From: Thereva unica
Lineage: Eukaryota; Arthropoda; Insecta; Diptera; Therevidae
Reading direction: 5' to 3'
Assembly: GCA_949987705.1 (NCBI GenBank)
Contig: OX465282.1
Coordinates: 14,372,501 to 14,436,500, forward strand
DNA: 64,000 nt
Below the pieces are notes generated by a model. That model did not search any database and had not been told where the DNA came from. It was given only the letters and a program-made list of their open reading frames with translations. Of this stretch, positions 32,893 to 44,398 are shown piece by piece; the first letter of the stretch is position 1; each line of letters starts with the position of its first letter. The translations under genes were made by a program, and so were the position numbers.

Positions 32893-35882
32893 GGTTCTTA
32901 CAGATTAACCTGAACCACTGTCAAGCGGCACAAGATCTGCTGGCACAGACAGTCTATGAGGAGAAAATCGACGTCGCAATCGTCTGCGAGCAGTATAGAA
33001 ACCTGCACAGCGGCGTCTGGATAAATGATAGCAGCGGCACGTCAGCGATATGGACGTGCGGGAGCCGAGCCATGGAAGATACCATGAGAAGCCCAGAGAA
33101 TGGCTTCACGCGGGCAAAAGTAGGCGGAATACACGTCTACAGCTGCTATGCGGCGCCAAGCCTGACACTAGACGAGTACGAGTCGATGTTGGAAAGGTTA
33201 GCCGCCGACGCGAGTCGCCATCACCCGGTAATATTAGCGGGTGATTTCAATGCTTGGGCTGTCGAATGGGGCAGTCGACAAACGAATGCAAGAGGGCGCA
33301 TACTCCTAGAAGTATTCTCGCGACTAAATGTGGTGTTGGTCAACACCGGAGGCGAAAACACCTTCCAAAGGGGTGGGAGAGCGTCTGTAATCGACATCAC
33401 TTACGTGAGCGATTCAGTGGCCAAGGACCTACAGTGGCGGGTGAGCGATTTGTACACGCACAGCGACCACCAAGCCATTATCTTCGAGGTAGGCCAGGGT
33501 ATAGAAAAGAGGAATCCTACGTACGGAACGGCTAGAGGATGGGCCGTAAATAAACTCGACACAGAGGTGTTCGAGGAAGTATTCCTGCATGATGCGAGGT
33601 CGGCAGGAGGTGCCAGGGAAGGGGCAGAGCGAATCGAAGATTCAGTAAAACAGGCATGTGATGCATCCATGCCTCGGCGCGCCGGCAATCGGCAACACCC
33701 ACCAAACTTCTGGTGGAACGCCGAGATCAACGAATGCCGAAGAGCCTGCCTGAAAGCGAGAAGGAGAACTCAAAGAAATCGGAACCGTCCTGATTTCGAT
33801 GGACTCCTTCAGAGATATAAGGAAGCGAGGAGAAGGCTGAACAAGGCCATCGCTAGAAGTAAATCCGAGCACTTCAAAAGATTGTGCAGAGAAGCAGACT
33901 CGGACCCCTGGGGTGGAGCCTATAAAATGGTTATGTCAGCGGTCAAGGGCAAACGCTCTCCGCCGATCACCTGCCCCGCGCTGCTCCAGAGCATTGTGTA
34001 CGTCTTGTTTCCACAGAACGTACGCGCCGCCGAACTACCCACCCTTCAGGTGGACCCAGAAGAGGTACCTGCGGTGACCGCAGATGAGATTCTGGAGGCT
34101 GCAAAAAAGGTAGCCATCAATAAGGCCCCTGGCATGGATGGCATACCAAATAAAGCGGCGAAGCTAGCAGCTTCAATAGCGCCAGACAGGTTCGCTGAAG
34201 TCTTCACAGCGTGCCTGAGAGAGGGGATCTTCCCGGAGCGATGGAAACAGCAGAAACTAGTGCTCCTACCGAAGCCGAACAAGCCCTTAGGGGACCCATC
34301 GTCCTACAGACCGATATGCCTCCTTAATTGCATAGGCAAACTTTTCGAGCGGGTGATCTGTAACAGGATTCTCCCTAGCGTCGAAAGGGTAGGTGGCCTG
34401 TCGGACAAGCAATTCGGCTTCAGAAAGGCAAGGACGACTACTGATGCAATCAATATGGTGGTGGGCATAGCAAAAGCCGCCATAGAGAAAAATCACTGCT
34501 GCGCACTGATAACCCTCGACGTAAAAAATGCTTTCAACTCAGCGAGGTGGAGCAAAATAGGTGAGGCGTTAATCAAGCTAGGCACACCTAAGTACCTAGT
34601 GCGTGTAGTGGCCGACTACCTGCAGGGTAGGTCGCTTCATTGTGATTCGGATGATGGTCCTAAAGTGTTCGGGACAACATGCGGCGTCCCGCAAGGTTCC
34701 GTCCTGGGCCCTCTCCTATGGATCGCAATGTACAATGATGTGTTGGGGCTTCGTCTTCCAAAGGAAGCAGTGGCGATCGGGTTCGCAGATGATATCGGGG
34801 TAGTCGTCGAAGGAAAACACCCAGATGACATCGAACTGTATGCGAACGAAGCGATTTGGGAAATAAAAGCGTGGTTAGAACGCGCTGGGTTGAAGCTTGC
34901 TGAGCACAAAACTGAAGCAGTGCTGATCAGCAAACGGCGAAAGCCAGTATCCGTGAGGATCAAGGTGGGGGAACTGATCATCCACTCATAGCCCGCTCTA
35001 AGGTACCTGGGAGTGATGATCGATCGGAGGCTAAATTTCAAAGCGCACTTGGAGGGCACGGCAGACAAAGCTTCTGCGATTTGTGCAGCACTCGCAAGAA
35101 TGCTGCCCAATGTCGGGGGCCCTAGACCGAGTCGCCGCCTCCTCTTGGGGAGGGTGGTTAGCTCAGTCCTGTTATACGCAGCGCCAGTGTGGGCAGCAGC
35201 GTTAAACAGGACTGCAAATAGTAGAAAATGGAGGGGTGCATATAGGTTAAGTGCACTCCGCGCTTGCTGCGCGTACAGGACCACGTCCGACGATGCGGCG
35301 TGCGTGATAGCGGGGATGATTCCCGTAGACATTCTGGCGAGGGAGGGCATGCGTCTCTATGACCCAGAATATGGTAGAGGGCAACCAAGAAGGGTACGGC
35401 GGCAGATTGCGCGCTGTGAGTCCCTAATGGAGTGGCAGGGGAAGTGGGATGAGTCTGTTAAGGGTCGTTGGACCCACAGACTTATCCCTAACGTGGAAAT
35501 ATGGGTTTCTAGGGAGCGTGGGGAAGTAAGCTACGACCTCACGCAGTTCCTGAGCGGACATGGGGGATATAGGAAATATCTCCACCGCTTCGGGCACGAC
35601 GATTCACCGATGTGTCCGGTATGCCCAGCGACGGAAGAAGACGCAGAGCACGTCTTCTTTGCCTGCTCGAGATACGCCGAGGAAAGGGCGACATTAGAAG
35701 AAACGGCCCAGGCGCCACTAACGCCGGAAAACATCGTAGAGCATATGATGAGATCCGAGGAAATGTGGAAGAAAGTGGAAGAAACCCTGAAGGCCATTCA
35801 CAGAAAGTTAAGGCAAGAAGAGGCCAGAAGAAACAGAGAAAGGCGAAGAAATGCCGAGAGCAGTAGCAACCCCCATGGGTAA
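32850..35882 (+). pseudogene. R1-like ORF2 (endonuclease-RT) with one in-frame TAG
   Basis: A single frame of 1,011 codons is interrupted only by TAG at 34989-34991. The family pattern around it (LIIHS, stop, PALRYLGVMIDRR) suggests a Gln CAG to TAG transition. The endonuclease lies at residues about 10-230: FLQINLNHCQAA, ILAGDFNAWAVEWGS, SVIDITYVSDS, THSDHQAI. The RT follows, with SYRPICLLNCIGKLFERV, ITLDVKNAFNSARW, GVPQGSVLGPLLW and the catalytic FADD near residue 645. The C-terminal C-x2-C ... H ... C knuckle (CPVCPATEEDAEHVFFAC) sits near residue 921, as in R1. The endonuclease selects the target and the RT copies the RNA there. The loss of function appears very recent. Confidence 0.9.
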
Positions 35883-36068
35883 GGACCAGAGGGAAACCTA
35901 AAGGGTCATGGTGGTGGCGCCCGCCCGAAGTAATGCCTCGCGGCGGTCCCGGGCGGGGTAAGCGTCACACAAAGGGGTGGTGAGTTTATTCAGTAGGAGT
36001 CTGAAACTCGGTCTGAGTGCGGGAACCTCAGAAGTGTCTATGTAGAGTCTCACCATCCCCCGTAAAAC

Positions 36069-36069
<1 letters not shown>
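35883..36069 (+). other. R1-like 3' UTR with GC-rich hairpin
   Basis: CCCGCCCG near 35920 pairs perfectly with CGGGCGGG near 35951, enclosing a loop of about 23 nt. The CCCGCCCGAAG arm and the later GGTGAGTTTA, GTCTGAGTGCGG and TCTCACCAT blocks recur in the decayed copy at 54650-54830. This points to a conserved structure possibly recognised by the RT. Confidence 0.6.
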
Positions 36070-36084
<15 letters not shown>

Positions 36085-36152
<68 letters not shown>

Positions 36153-36165
36153 ATGCATATATAGA
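36085..36165 (+). repeat. (TA)n microsatellite, right flank of R1-like element
   Basis: TA repeat of about 65 bp grading into TATGTATGTGTATGCATATATAG. It is probably the continuation of the tract at 31020-31092 before the R1-like insertion. Confidence 0.9.
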
Positions 36166-36228
36166 TTTTCATGCTTAGCTGAAAAGTGCGCCTTCTGTGC
36201 TAGAAGGGTTAACTCTTGATTGATTGAT
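36166..36228 (+). mobile_element. CR1-type 3' terminal fragment with (TTGA)n tail
   Basis: GCGCCTTCTGTGCTAGAAGG here is nearly identical to the CR1 3' end at about 20613-20632, followed by TTGATTGATTGATT. It abuts the right half of repeat A. It is either the true 3' end of the CR1 at 15391 or a separate truncated CR1 insertion. Confidence 0.65.
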
Positions 36229-36573
36229 TAATCCCAAGACACAAACCAAAAAATCTCAATGGTGGTGCAATATTTTGAAATAGGTGATCCAGAACCCTGT
36301 TGCTATACTACTCTTCAATCCCTTCTTCAGTTCGTGCAGGTTGGAAGAATCAACCTGTGGACTGAAAAATTAAACGGCTTTTATTCCTCTCTAATGCCTC
36401 AATAGAATTCTCGGTAACAAGGAGAAGAATGAAGTGCTATTCTCCTGCGTTCTTCTGCTTTGATAACTGCTCATTCATCCATAAACACGACAGGAATTTG
36501 ATCTTAAAGGCACTGAATAAATATCCCAGTGTCCACCTTTACCCTCGACAACCAAATGGGGGCTCTGAATCCT
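36229..36573 (+). repeat. Dispersed repeat A, copy 2, right part
   Basis: It matches 2009-2359 closely and ends at the same CTCTGAATCCT position, followed here by a hAT-B-like GAAAGCGCAGCC motif. Confidence 0.85.
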
Positions 36574-37099
36574 GAAAGCGCAGCCTCTGCCCCTCTAGTT
36601 TCTTGCATAGAAAAAAAAGTCCACCTTAACAGCTATCCTGGACATAGCAGACATTTTCAACAATTTTGAACAGATGCGATCCAGATGTTTCTCGCCGAAT
36701 TAGGGATCCATAACGACGAAATCAGACGAAATGGAATTGGATTAGCTACATCTTGGCGAAAGACAATGGTAAAAGGCACAGAAGTATAGAGTTCCTTTTT
36801 TGAAATTTTAATTTTTTTTTAAATCTTAATATCTGAAATTGCGCCCGGTGCAAGTGCACCATATCCACCTATGAAAGCGCCGCCCCTGACCACAGCTCAA
36901 AAACTAACTCGTCTTTTTGGTTTCGAGACCTCTTATTTAAGCCATACATTGCTAAAATCAGGCGCATGCAGACGCAGTTACTTCAATCCAAGTTCAGTGA
37001 ACCGCGTCCTTCGAGAGAAATCCGCTTTTTTCAATAAAAGTGTACGGCGACTATCCGCAAATCACCTCCGATCCATCTGAAACTTTGGGAATCGTATTT

Positions 37100-38480
37100 T
37101 TTTTTTCGAAAATATGATGGGGGCAACCCATATGCTGAAAACCGTGTCAAAGTTAGGCATATTGTCCACATATTCCAGGAACGGAAAAAACCGTCTGCCC
37201 TCTGACCGAAGGCTAGAACGTCCTAGCGACCGGACTTGAGCGACTCTCTGATTACCGATCTTCTTTTAAGCCAGAGCTTTTCACCTTCCATGCAGAGTTG
37301 GCACTCTGTCTCTTCTGACACAGTCCTAGGTTGTGTAGGTCAGATCAGTTACCCCACCAACAGCCTAAGATTGGAGTGTATCCCCAAATGAAGCTGGCTT
37401 TAAAGAGACAAGCAAGATTGTGTCAAATAAGTTCAAGGAACTTCTAAAAAGAGTTCTAGAAACTTTCATCTTCTCCGGGTTGAAAAGAGTTAACTGCTGG
37501 TAACCTTGTCCGGTGAAAGGTGTTTCCAGAAAGGCTGCGAGAATAACGGTTTGGAACGGTTCTATGACTGTACCTAACATCCGAGGAATAAGCGGTCTGG
37601 AGTATTGATCCTGAAAAGTGCTCGCTGAGCAGGCACCTCAAGGTTCAGAAAGGTGGAAAGGTTAGAGGTGTATAAACCAACCTGCTTTTTGAGAAGACCC
37701 ACTCTGTTGAAGGAGTCTGTTGAGAGTAGCTTTTGGGGTCCTGTGGTAGAGTCTGCAGGCTTGCTAACGTATCAACTCCTTATTGTAATCTGTTATAGTG
37801 AACCTGCATTCTTCCCTTTGCACAGCAAGTTGTGTCCTATTGAACAATCGCCTAACTATCCTCTGCATTGTAGCCAGTCTGTCGTTCCACCAGGGAACTT
37901 TACGCGACGACTGGAACGAAGAAACAGTGTTGCTGTCATGGTATGGGAAGATCAGCACCACATTGAGTTGCGTTGCAGCCATCGTTAGCTCACCCACTGA
38001 AAGAAGCGGCGAGCAGGTCTGATTTCGAGGCCACAAGTCCCTGAAAGTTAGACCAGTTGTTTTTTTTAGGAACCAGGAAGAGGCGCGTATATGTGGGAGG
38101 CCGAAAATATATAACCTGACGTGCAAATGGTTCGATAGTGAGACTTCATATAGAATTAGCCAATTTTGGATACTGTCAGAGAGTAGCCTGCTAGTGAGGG
38201 TGAGGTGCAAAAACTCCTCCCTACCACCAGTGACAAAGGTGGGGTTGTATCCCGATCTATGTTATTTGTAACAAGAAATTCTAGGAGATACTCACCTCTC
38301 TCGCTTACATCGATAATCCCCGAAATAGAGGTGGACGTTTTCATCACAACCGTTGGCGAATTGTCGGACCTCCTTTGAGGCCCCTCTAAGGAATTTGAAA
38401 TTCCAAAAAACCTATTACATACTACAAAAATATTTACGTACCTCGTACCTTTTAAACTCTTTGATAAGAGCAAGCTCGTT
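37100..38480 (-). pseudogene. Loa/Outcast-like non-LTR ORF2 fragment
   Basis: Minus-strand remnants keep an endonuclease C-terminal part (LEFLVTNNIDRDTTP, LTSRLLSDSIQNW and VSLSNHLHVRLYIFGL, between about 38475 and 38060). The EN-RT linker KVPWWNDRLATMQ, with RRLFNRT, lies near 37900-37810. The RT N-terminal block around VGLLKKQVGLYTS is near 37690. Frames change several times and the RT core is absent. A homologous fragment in the same orientation is at 59410-60277. Confidence 0.7.
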
Positions 38481-38532
38481 TATTTTATTTTAGAGCGCTA
38501 CTTACTTGGGTTTCAGACCCTAGCTTCTAGAC

Positions 38533-39386
38533 CAGTGGTTCCCAAACTTTATTTCGTACGGAACCTTTCTACAATGTATAAAATTTGGCGGAACCCAACA
38601 ATGAAAAAATAAAATAATAATGATATATGTATATATATTTATCCTTTAATATATTTTAAAACGTTTTTATTAGCTCGCTTTCTTGTCTGTCTGTTTGTCC
38701 GGTACATATCTTGCAATCGATTTTTTGAATACTTCCGGTTACCCGATCATCCTGATTTTGCACACAACTTCAGCTCCGATGGCAATGCAATATGGTATAC
38801 TCATTATACCGTTAGATCCATGGCGGCCGTCTCAAGAGGACGGATTACTGTTTTCTTCACAGAACAAATTTTGCAATCAATTTTTCAAATACTTCCAGAT
38901 ATCCTATCATGCTGAAATTTTGCATACAGCTTTAGCTCCGATGACAATACAATATGGTATACTCAATATACCTTTAGATCCATGGCGGCAGCCTCAGGAG
39001 GACGGATTGAAATATTCTTCACAATCCCTTCGACAAGGGGATCAAATGAAAGGGTATGATAAGTAGAACACCATAACCAATATAGTATACTCAATATATC
39101 GTTTGGCCCATGGCGGCCATCTCAAGAGGGCGGATTACCATTTTCTTCACAACCCCCTCGACATGGGAATATGGAATGGCGACCAAAATGTTACACGGCG
39201 TGAAGTAGACCAAATTTCAAGGAAGAAGAGCCACATGCACTTTCTGATTGACAAGAACGCGTTAAACGTCCGGTGCAACGCCAGTGAGTCTGCGAATGTA
39301 TTTGCGCTTCGGCGCTGGTGACACGGAATTCTAAAATTTTTTCGTGGAACCGTAAGGTTCCGCGGAATCCACTTTGGGAATCACTG
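38533..39386. mobile_element. Non-autonomous hAT element (854 bp)
   Basis: The ends are CAGTGGTTCCCAAACT and the inverted AGTGGATTC/TTTGGGAATCACTG form. The 8-bp target duplications TTCTAGAC (38525-38532 and 39387-39394) are perfect. The interior holds two to three degenerate tandem copies of about 162 bp marked by TATGGTATACTC (38791, 38953; diverged at 39081) and ATCCATGGCGGC. There is no transposase. Confidence 0.9.
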
Positions 39387-39520
39387 TTCTAGACATTCAG
39401 AAAGCAAGATTATGGGGGTTTTAACTTTTTGAGCTGCAATCTATTTTCCGGCCCCCTTTGGCTTGGGGCCCGGGGGCAATTCATCCCCGATTTGTAACAG
39501 AATGCTTCATCTGCAACTTT

Positions 39521-39592
39521 ACTATCGATAGTAAAAAAAAAACCATCGATAGTGCTCGATAGTTGAAAACCATCGATAGTACTATCGATAGT
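39521..39592. repeat. Cluster of ATCGATAG palindromes
   Basis: ACTATCGATAGT occurs at 39521-39532 and 39581-39592, with CATCGATAGT at 39544 and 39571 and CTCGATAG at 39555. The motif contains the CGATA/TATCGATA core bound by the insect factors BEAF-32 and DREF. Whether it is regulatory or the tip of a small palindromic repeat is open. Confidence 0.5.
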
Positions 39593-39599
39593 TATCCAC

Positions 39600-41470
39600 C
39601 TCTACTGAACACGAAATTCTTTTGCACTAGAGGGATAGACTAGAAGCAAAGTGCGATTGACGTCTAAAGAAGTGTGGAAGATAAATCCAGGATTTATAGT
39701 AAGTCTTATTAGAGACCCGAAACAGCCTAATTGTGGTGCTAACCAGAAGATCTACTATTACAGGTCGAGGTTAACCAAAGGCACTGACTGTAGAACGTCC
39801 TCCTTTCCGAAACGAAATACCAAAAAAAATTACATCCATTACTCATCCGTAAATTGCAACAGTACCAACCCCTCCATTTTGTTTTACATACATATATTAA
39901 TTTTGTGATATTGAAGCCCCCATTCTTTACCGCACTGCACAGACTTTCAACTCTTACAGTAATATAGTAGAACAAGAACGCTGCCACACGGTCTGGCCAC
40001 ATCCTTTTTTCCAATTTCTCTTTCTCAATTCCTTGTGAATGATTCTGACCTACACACATTTTTGTACAATGCCAAAGAAGAATTCGTTTTCCTTTTTTGC
40101 CCGTTCCACAGCAGACGCTAGAGAGAGTAATATGTCGCCCCTTTTTTGGGAATAGTGGAAGGGGGGGAGGGGTGGTGGTCGGAATAGGGAATCACCACTA
40201 ACAGTATAGGAACAACAACACAACCACCCAAAAAAACGAAACTATATATACTCTTATAGTGTGGTGTAGCTTGTAACTTTGATAAGGAAGGACCAAGCAC
40301 ATCGTTTGTATTCAAAACGTCTTTAGAGATTCCTTCAAGGATAACCGCAGTGTATAAGTTCAAATGAAAATTGGAGGCTTAAAGGAGCCTCTCAGAAACT
40401 GCGCCATACACAAAAGGAGCCTAGCCAGCGAACCAGCTACAGCAACAACAACAACAATAGCAACAACAAAAATATAATATATATAATAATGTCCACCAGC
40501 ATTCACCACCAATTCCTTGTGTAGGCCAACAAGCATTATTATTATATATACACACATTTTTTTGGTACTTCCCTTTTCACACTCAGAAATCCTGGATCCT
40601 GGCACGGTTTCACGTTATATAATAATCGTTGGCCCCCGGCGGAAGGAAGCCGGGAGGTGGGTGTAGAGGATGGAGGAACGCGTATGCAAATTTTGTATCC
40701 GTGCTCCGACATAAGCAATCCTGCATTAAGGATCTGAATTAATTAAGGAATGTCCTGATTGCGTTGAACTCGCTCTCTCATTGTGTGCCGTTGCTGCTTT
40801 GTCTTTATTTATTCTTTTATCTCGTTCTCCCTCTCCCCTCTCTCCCGGATTTGCTTCATAACAAAAAATTGTTTTCGCATTGTTTTGTGCACCTTGATCC
40901 TTAAAGGACTTCTCTTCACTTAATATTTTTTTTCGTGCTTCTTTTAATTTTTTCTTCTTCCTCCTTCTTCCCGGAATTGCTCCTGATAAGAAATTCCCGG
41001 TATTTTGTGTGTGTGTGTGTATTTTTTATCTCGCTTTAATTTTTATGGAACTAAACACCAACACAAGTAGGTATTCGGTCGGTTGACGATGGGAGCTACC
41101 TACTAACAAAACAATGAAAAGGGCTCGCCTTTCCTTTTTTTCCGGCTTTTATTAGTTTTAGATTAGGCGAGATTTTTTCAATTTGAATTTCAAATCAGGC
41201 GCGCTTTAAATATGGATCAGGATTGGATTGCGATGGTTGAGAGTGTGGATGCTGGCAAGTTTATTACTGTATGGAAACGCGGCGTATTGATAGAGGGCGC
41301 CGACAGTGGCTGTTATCATCAGCTGTTAATTTCGATTTAATAATCTTTGTATTTTTTTTGTTTAGTAATTAAATTTATTAATATTCTTTTGGTTGTATTT
41401 TTTTAGAAGGTGCTGTGAAGGTTTTTCTTTTGTATATGTATGCTGAGTGGGTGTGAGAGAGAAAGGGATG
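39600..41470. other. Stretch without a recognised gene
   Basis: Short open frames only. CAA/TAA-rich low complexity lies near 40440-40490 and pyrimidine-rich tracts at 40820-40990. Nothing identifiable. It may be unique intergenic DNA. Confidence 0.5.
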
Positions 41471-43394
41471 AGGATAAGTGCAGGGCCGGCGCTTGGGTTT
41501 TATGCGCCCGGTCAGGGGCGGATGGGCCATATGACGAACCGGCAAATTTCCCGGTGGGCCGGCTGTTCAGGGGCCGCAGGGCCGGTGGCTGAAAGTACGT
41601 CTTGAGTTTTTATATTTCTTTTTCCGACTGCCCATATATAACTCTCAAACTATTAAGTTTTGTTTATTTTGTGTTAAAGATATTTTCAAACTCCGTGACA
41701 TTTGGCACATTCTGGGCTACAAAGCTCTTAAAAATGCTTAAAAGCTTGACAAAAGCTTCATTTAGCTCCTCCTATCAAATCACTTGTTTTTATGTAATCA
41801 GTCATGCCTGCGTATTGCTAGAGGGAGGTGTATTTTTCTGGCGCTTTAATTATGATTATTTACAAAATTTACAAATTCTGAATGAAAAACGTCGTTTTAT
41901 ATATATTTTTTTAATTTGAGGTTTTTGTATTTTACTTAATTTGTAGCGATTTCTATTGCAAAATTAGAAATTTGTGTTTTTAGCACTTTGATTACTAGAC
42001 TCTGTAATAAACCTATGCTCTATTTATAGCCCAGTGGATAACGGTTTTTGGCTCCAAATTCTTTCGGACAGCGCCGAATCATGCAAAATTTGGAGTAGGT
42101 AGAAGTTCAAGAAACAAAAGTTATATTGTGTTGAGGTGTGCGTTTTCCCTGGGGTTGAATGCTACCCCTTCTAGGGGGTGGAAATAGGCGCACTCAAAAT
42201 AAATCATAAATCTATAGAGGAGTGGATTGAAAGCAAAATATGTTATATACATGTTTTTCTTTAAATCAATATTTCACGAGTTATTCGCGATTGAAATTGT
42301 TGATTTTTCATCTAAAAAATGCATGTTTTAGATGGGGTTTTCTGAATAACTTAAAAACCAAACTTTTTTTTTTTCAAAACACATATTGTAGAAGAAATAA
42401 AGCTTTTAGAATAACAAATCGATTGGTGTTTTATTTATTTCTGTAGATGAAACACAACTCGAGGTATGAGTCTTTAAAAATGGCCGTTTGCTCGCCGAAA
42501 ACTGACGTTAAATAAAGACAAAACGACGAATTTTTGGAGAAAAACTAATTGGACCTTATATAAAGTACTTGTAAAGACCTTTATAATGAGCTTTGGTAAA
42601 ATTCATTAGCATCGATGCTAAGCTGGAGTTATGATGAAAATAACATGGTTTTCTTTTTCCCGAGAAAAAAACTGCAATAAAACAAATGCCTTCATGACAA
42701 GAATTGAAAGTAAACGAAACTCATGTACTTTAACTTTGTTTAGGTATTAACAATATGTTTGAAAAAAAGTTAGATTTACGTTAACAATAAACTTTGAAAT
42801 TTTTGAAAAAAAAATCCTTTTTTCCGCAATAGATAAAAAACTAAGCGAGATACGAAAAAACTGATGACACAGAAACGAAGGGCTTTTCTAGAGAAAAATT
42901 TTGGTTTTGTTTCGATTCTGGGCGATGAAAACCAATTAAGATACATATCTTCGTTGTAAGTTCGCATATGAGTGCGAGGAGAACCTTTCCCGAGCAATTT
43001 AAACTTTAGAATCTCAAAAGGTAAGGCTTCAAAACAGTTCAACTTTGCAGGACTTGTATCCCTTGAAATTCCCTGCGAATTGAATTTTGTAGCGATAATA
43101 TATCTCTATTTTTTTCTATTTTCCAATGAAATTATCGAATCAGTTAAATTGTATTAATCTCGACAATTTTAAAGCATTAATAAACACATCTACATCTTAA
43201 AAACGTATTTATGCATGTATGAAATAGCTCTTACTTTTGGTTTGGAGCCCAATTCCACTCGCTCCAAGTTGCGATAAGAAAAATATGTGCCCCGCTTTAA
43301 AATTACTATTGGAGCACTCAAAAATCGCTCTTAATACATCAAAACAAATTTAAACTAGTTGGGATGTGGGTTCGACCCTTTCGGTCCACACGAT

Positions 43395-44398
43395 CAACTT
43401 CCCAGTATGATGAATGTTGAATATTATGATTGGATATTTTAATAATAAATGAACAATAGGCAATATACATAGAATATATGCATAATACCGACAATTTGTC
43501 ACAATTGTTTATCAATATTTTCGCTAAAATGTCAAACTAAATGTGCGCACTTACAAGATTAGGATGACGAAAATGTATATAAAATTGATGTATTAATGTT
43601 TTTCGGCACCTCAATGAAGTCGATATAGTTTTTAGTTCGCGCGGTATCGTGCAGGTACAAAAATCACTTAAGTCATTTAAACCAAAAAACCGCTGGACCG
43701 AATATTATAAAAATCTTTTCAGATAATATTGTCGCTAATACGCTTCGAACGGCACCTCAAGTAAGTCAATATCTTTTGTGGTTCGGGCCATATCGTGCAG
43801 GTACAAAAATCACTTACGCCGCTTAAACAAAAAAACGGCTCGACCGAATTTTATGAAAATCTTTTCAGATCATATTTTGGTTAATACTCTTCGAACGGGA
43901 CGTCAACTAAGTCGATATCTTTTATAATTCGCGCGATATCGTGCAGGTACAAAAATCACTTAAGTCATTTAAACCAAAAAACCGATGGACCGAATATTAT
44001 AAAAATCTTTTCAGATAATATTGTCGCTAATACGCTTCGAACGGCACCTCAAGTAAGTCAATATCTTTCGTGGTTCGGGCGATATCGTGCAGGTACAAAA
44101 ATCACTTACGTCGCTTAAACAAAAAAACGGCTGGACCGAATTTCATGAAATTCTTTTCAGATCATATTTCGGTTAATACGCTTCGAACAACACCTCAACG
44201 AAGTCGATATCAGTTTTGGTTCGCGCGATATCGTGCAGGAAAAAATGACCACATCCGTACGCACATACACACACACACACATACTTCCTCCCAATTTTTT
44301 GCTTAAAATGCTCCTGGGACCTTGAAAGATGAAAATACGTTGAAATTTTCGATTTCGATTTTCGGACCGATTACAATAACTTCCTATACTGGGAAGTT
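43395..44398. mobile_element. AACTTCCCAGTAT-ended MITE-like element carrying a satellite
   Basis: AACTTCCCAGTAT at 43395 and TATACTGGGAAGTT ending at 44398 are inverted. Between them are the 146-bp satellite and a (CA)n run near 44264-44282. Elements with TTAACTTCCC ends are common in insect genomes. The superfamily was not determined. Confidence 0.55.
43600..44240. repeat. Tandem satellite, 146-bp period, about 4.4 copies
   Basis: The anchor GTGCAGG(T/A) recurs with GCAG at 43651, 43797, 43943, 44089 and 44234, giving spacings of 146, 146, 146 and 145. Units 1 and 3 resemble each other, as do units 2 and 4. For example, CACTTAAGTCATTTAAACC alternates with CACTTACG(C/T)CGCTTAAAC. The higher-order unit is therefore a 292-bp dimer. 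Confidence 0.92.

Larger units (their letters stand above)
31093..36084 (+). mobile_element. R1-clade-like non-LTR retrotransposon, nearly intact, in (TA)n
   Basis: It begins CGCCTCACCTCG at 31093, has two overlapping ORFs, a 3' UTR from 35883 and a poly(A) run at about 36070-36085. (TA)n lies immediately on both sides, as expected if the endonuclease targets TA repeats. R1 relatives with simple-repeat targets are known (Waldo and Mino in AC-type repeats, TRAS and SART in telomeric repeats). Two degenerate relatives occur at 54230-54836 and 55930-57400. Confidence 0.88.

Noticed and set aside
31218..35797. Antisense frames of up to 237 codons inside the R1-like element
   Set aside because: They are shadows of GC-rich sense ORFs with recognisable domains. 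The antisense translations have no family motif.
43600..44240. A 146-bp period as a nucleosome-positioning design
   Set aside because: The match to the 147-bp core particle is suggestive, but many satellites have such periods. Nothing in the sequence tests it.
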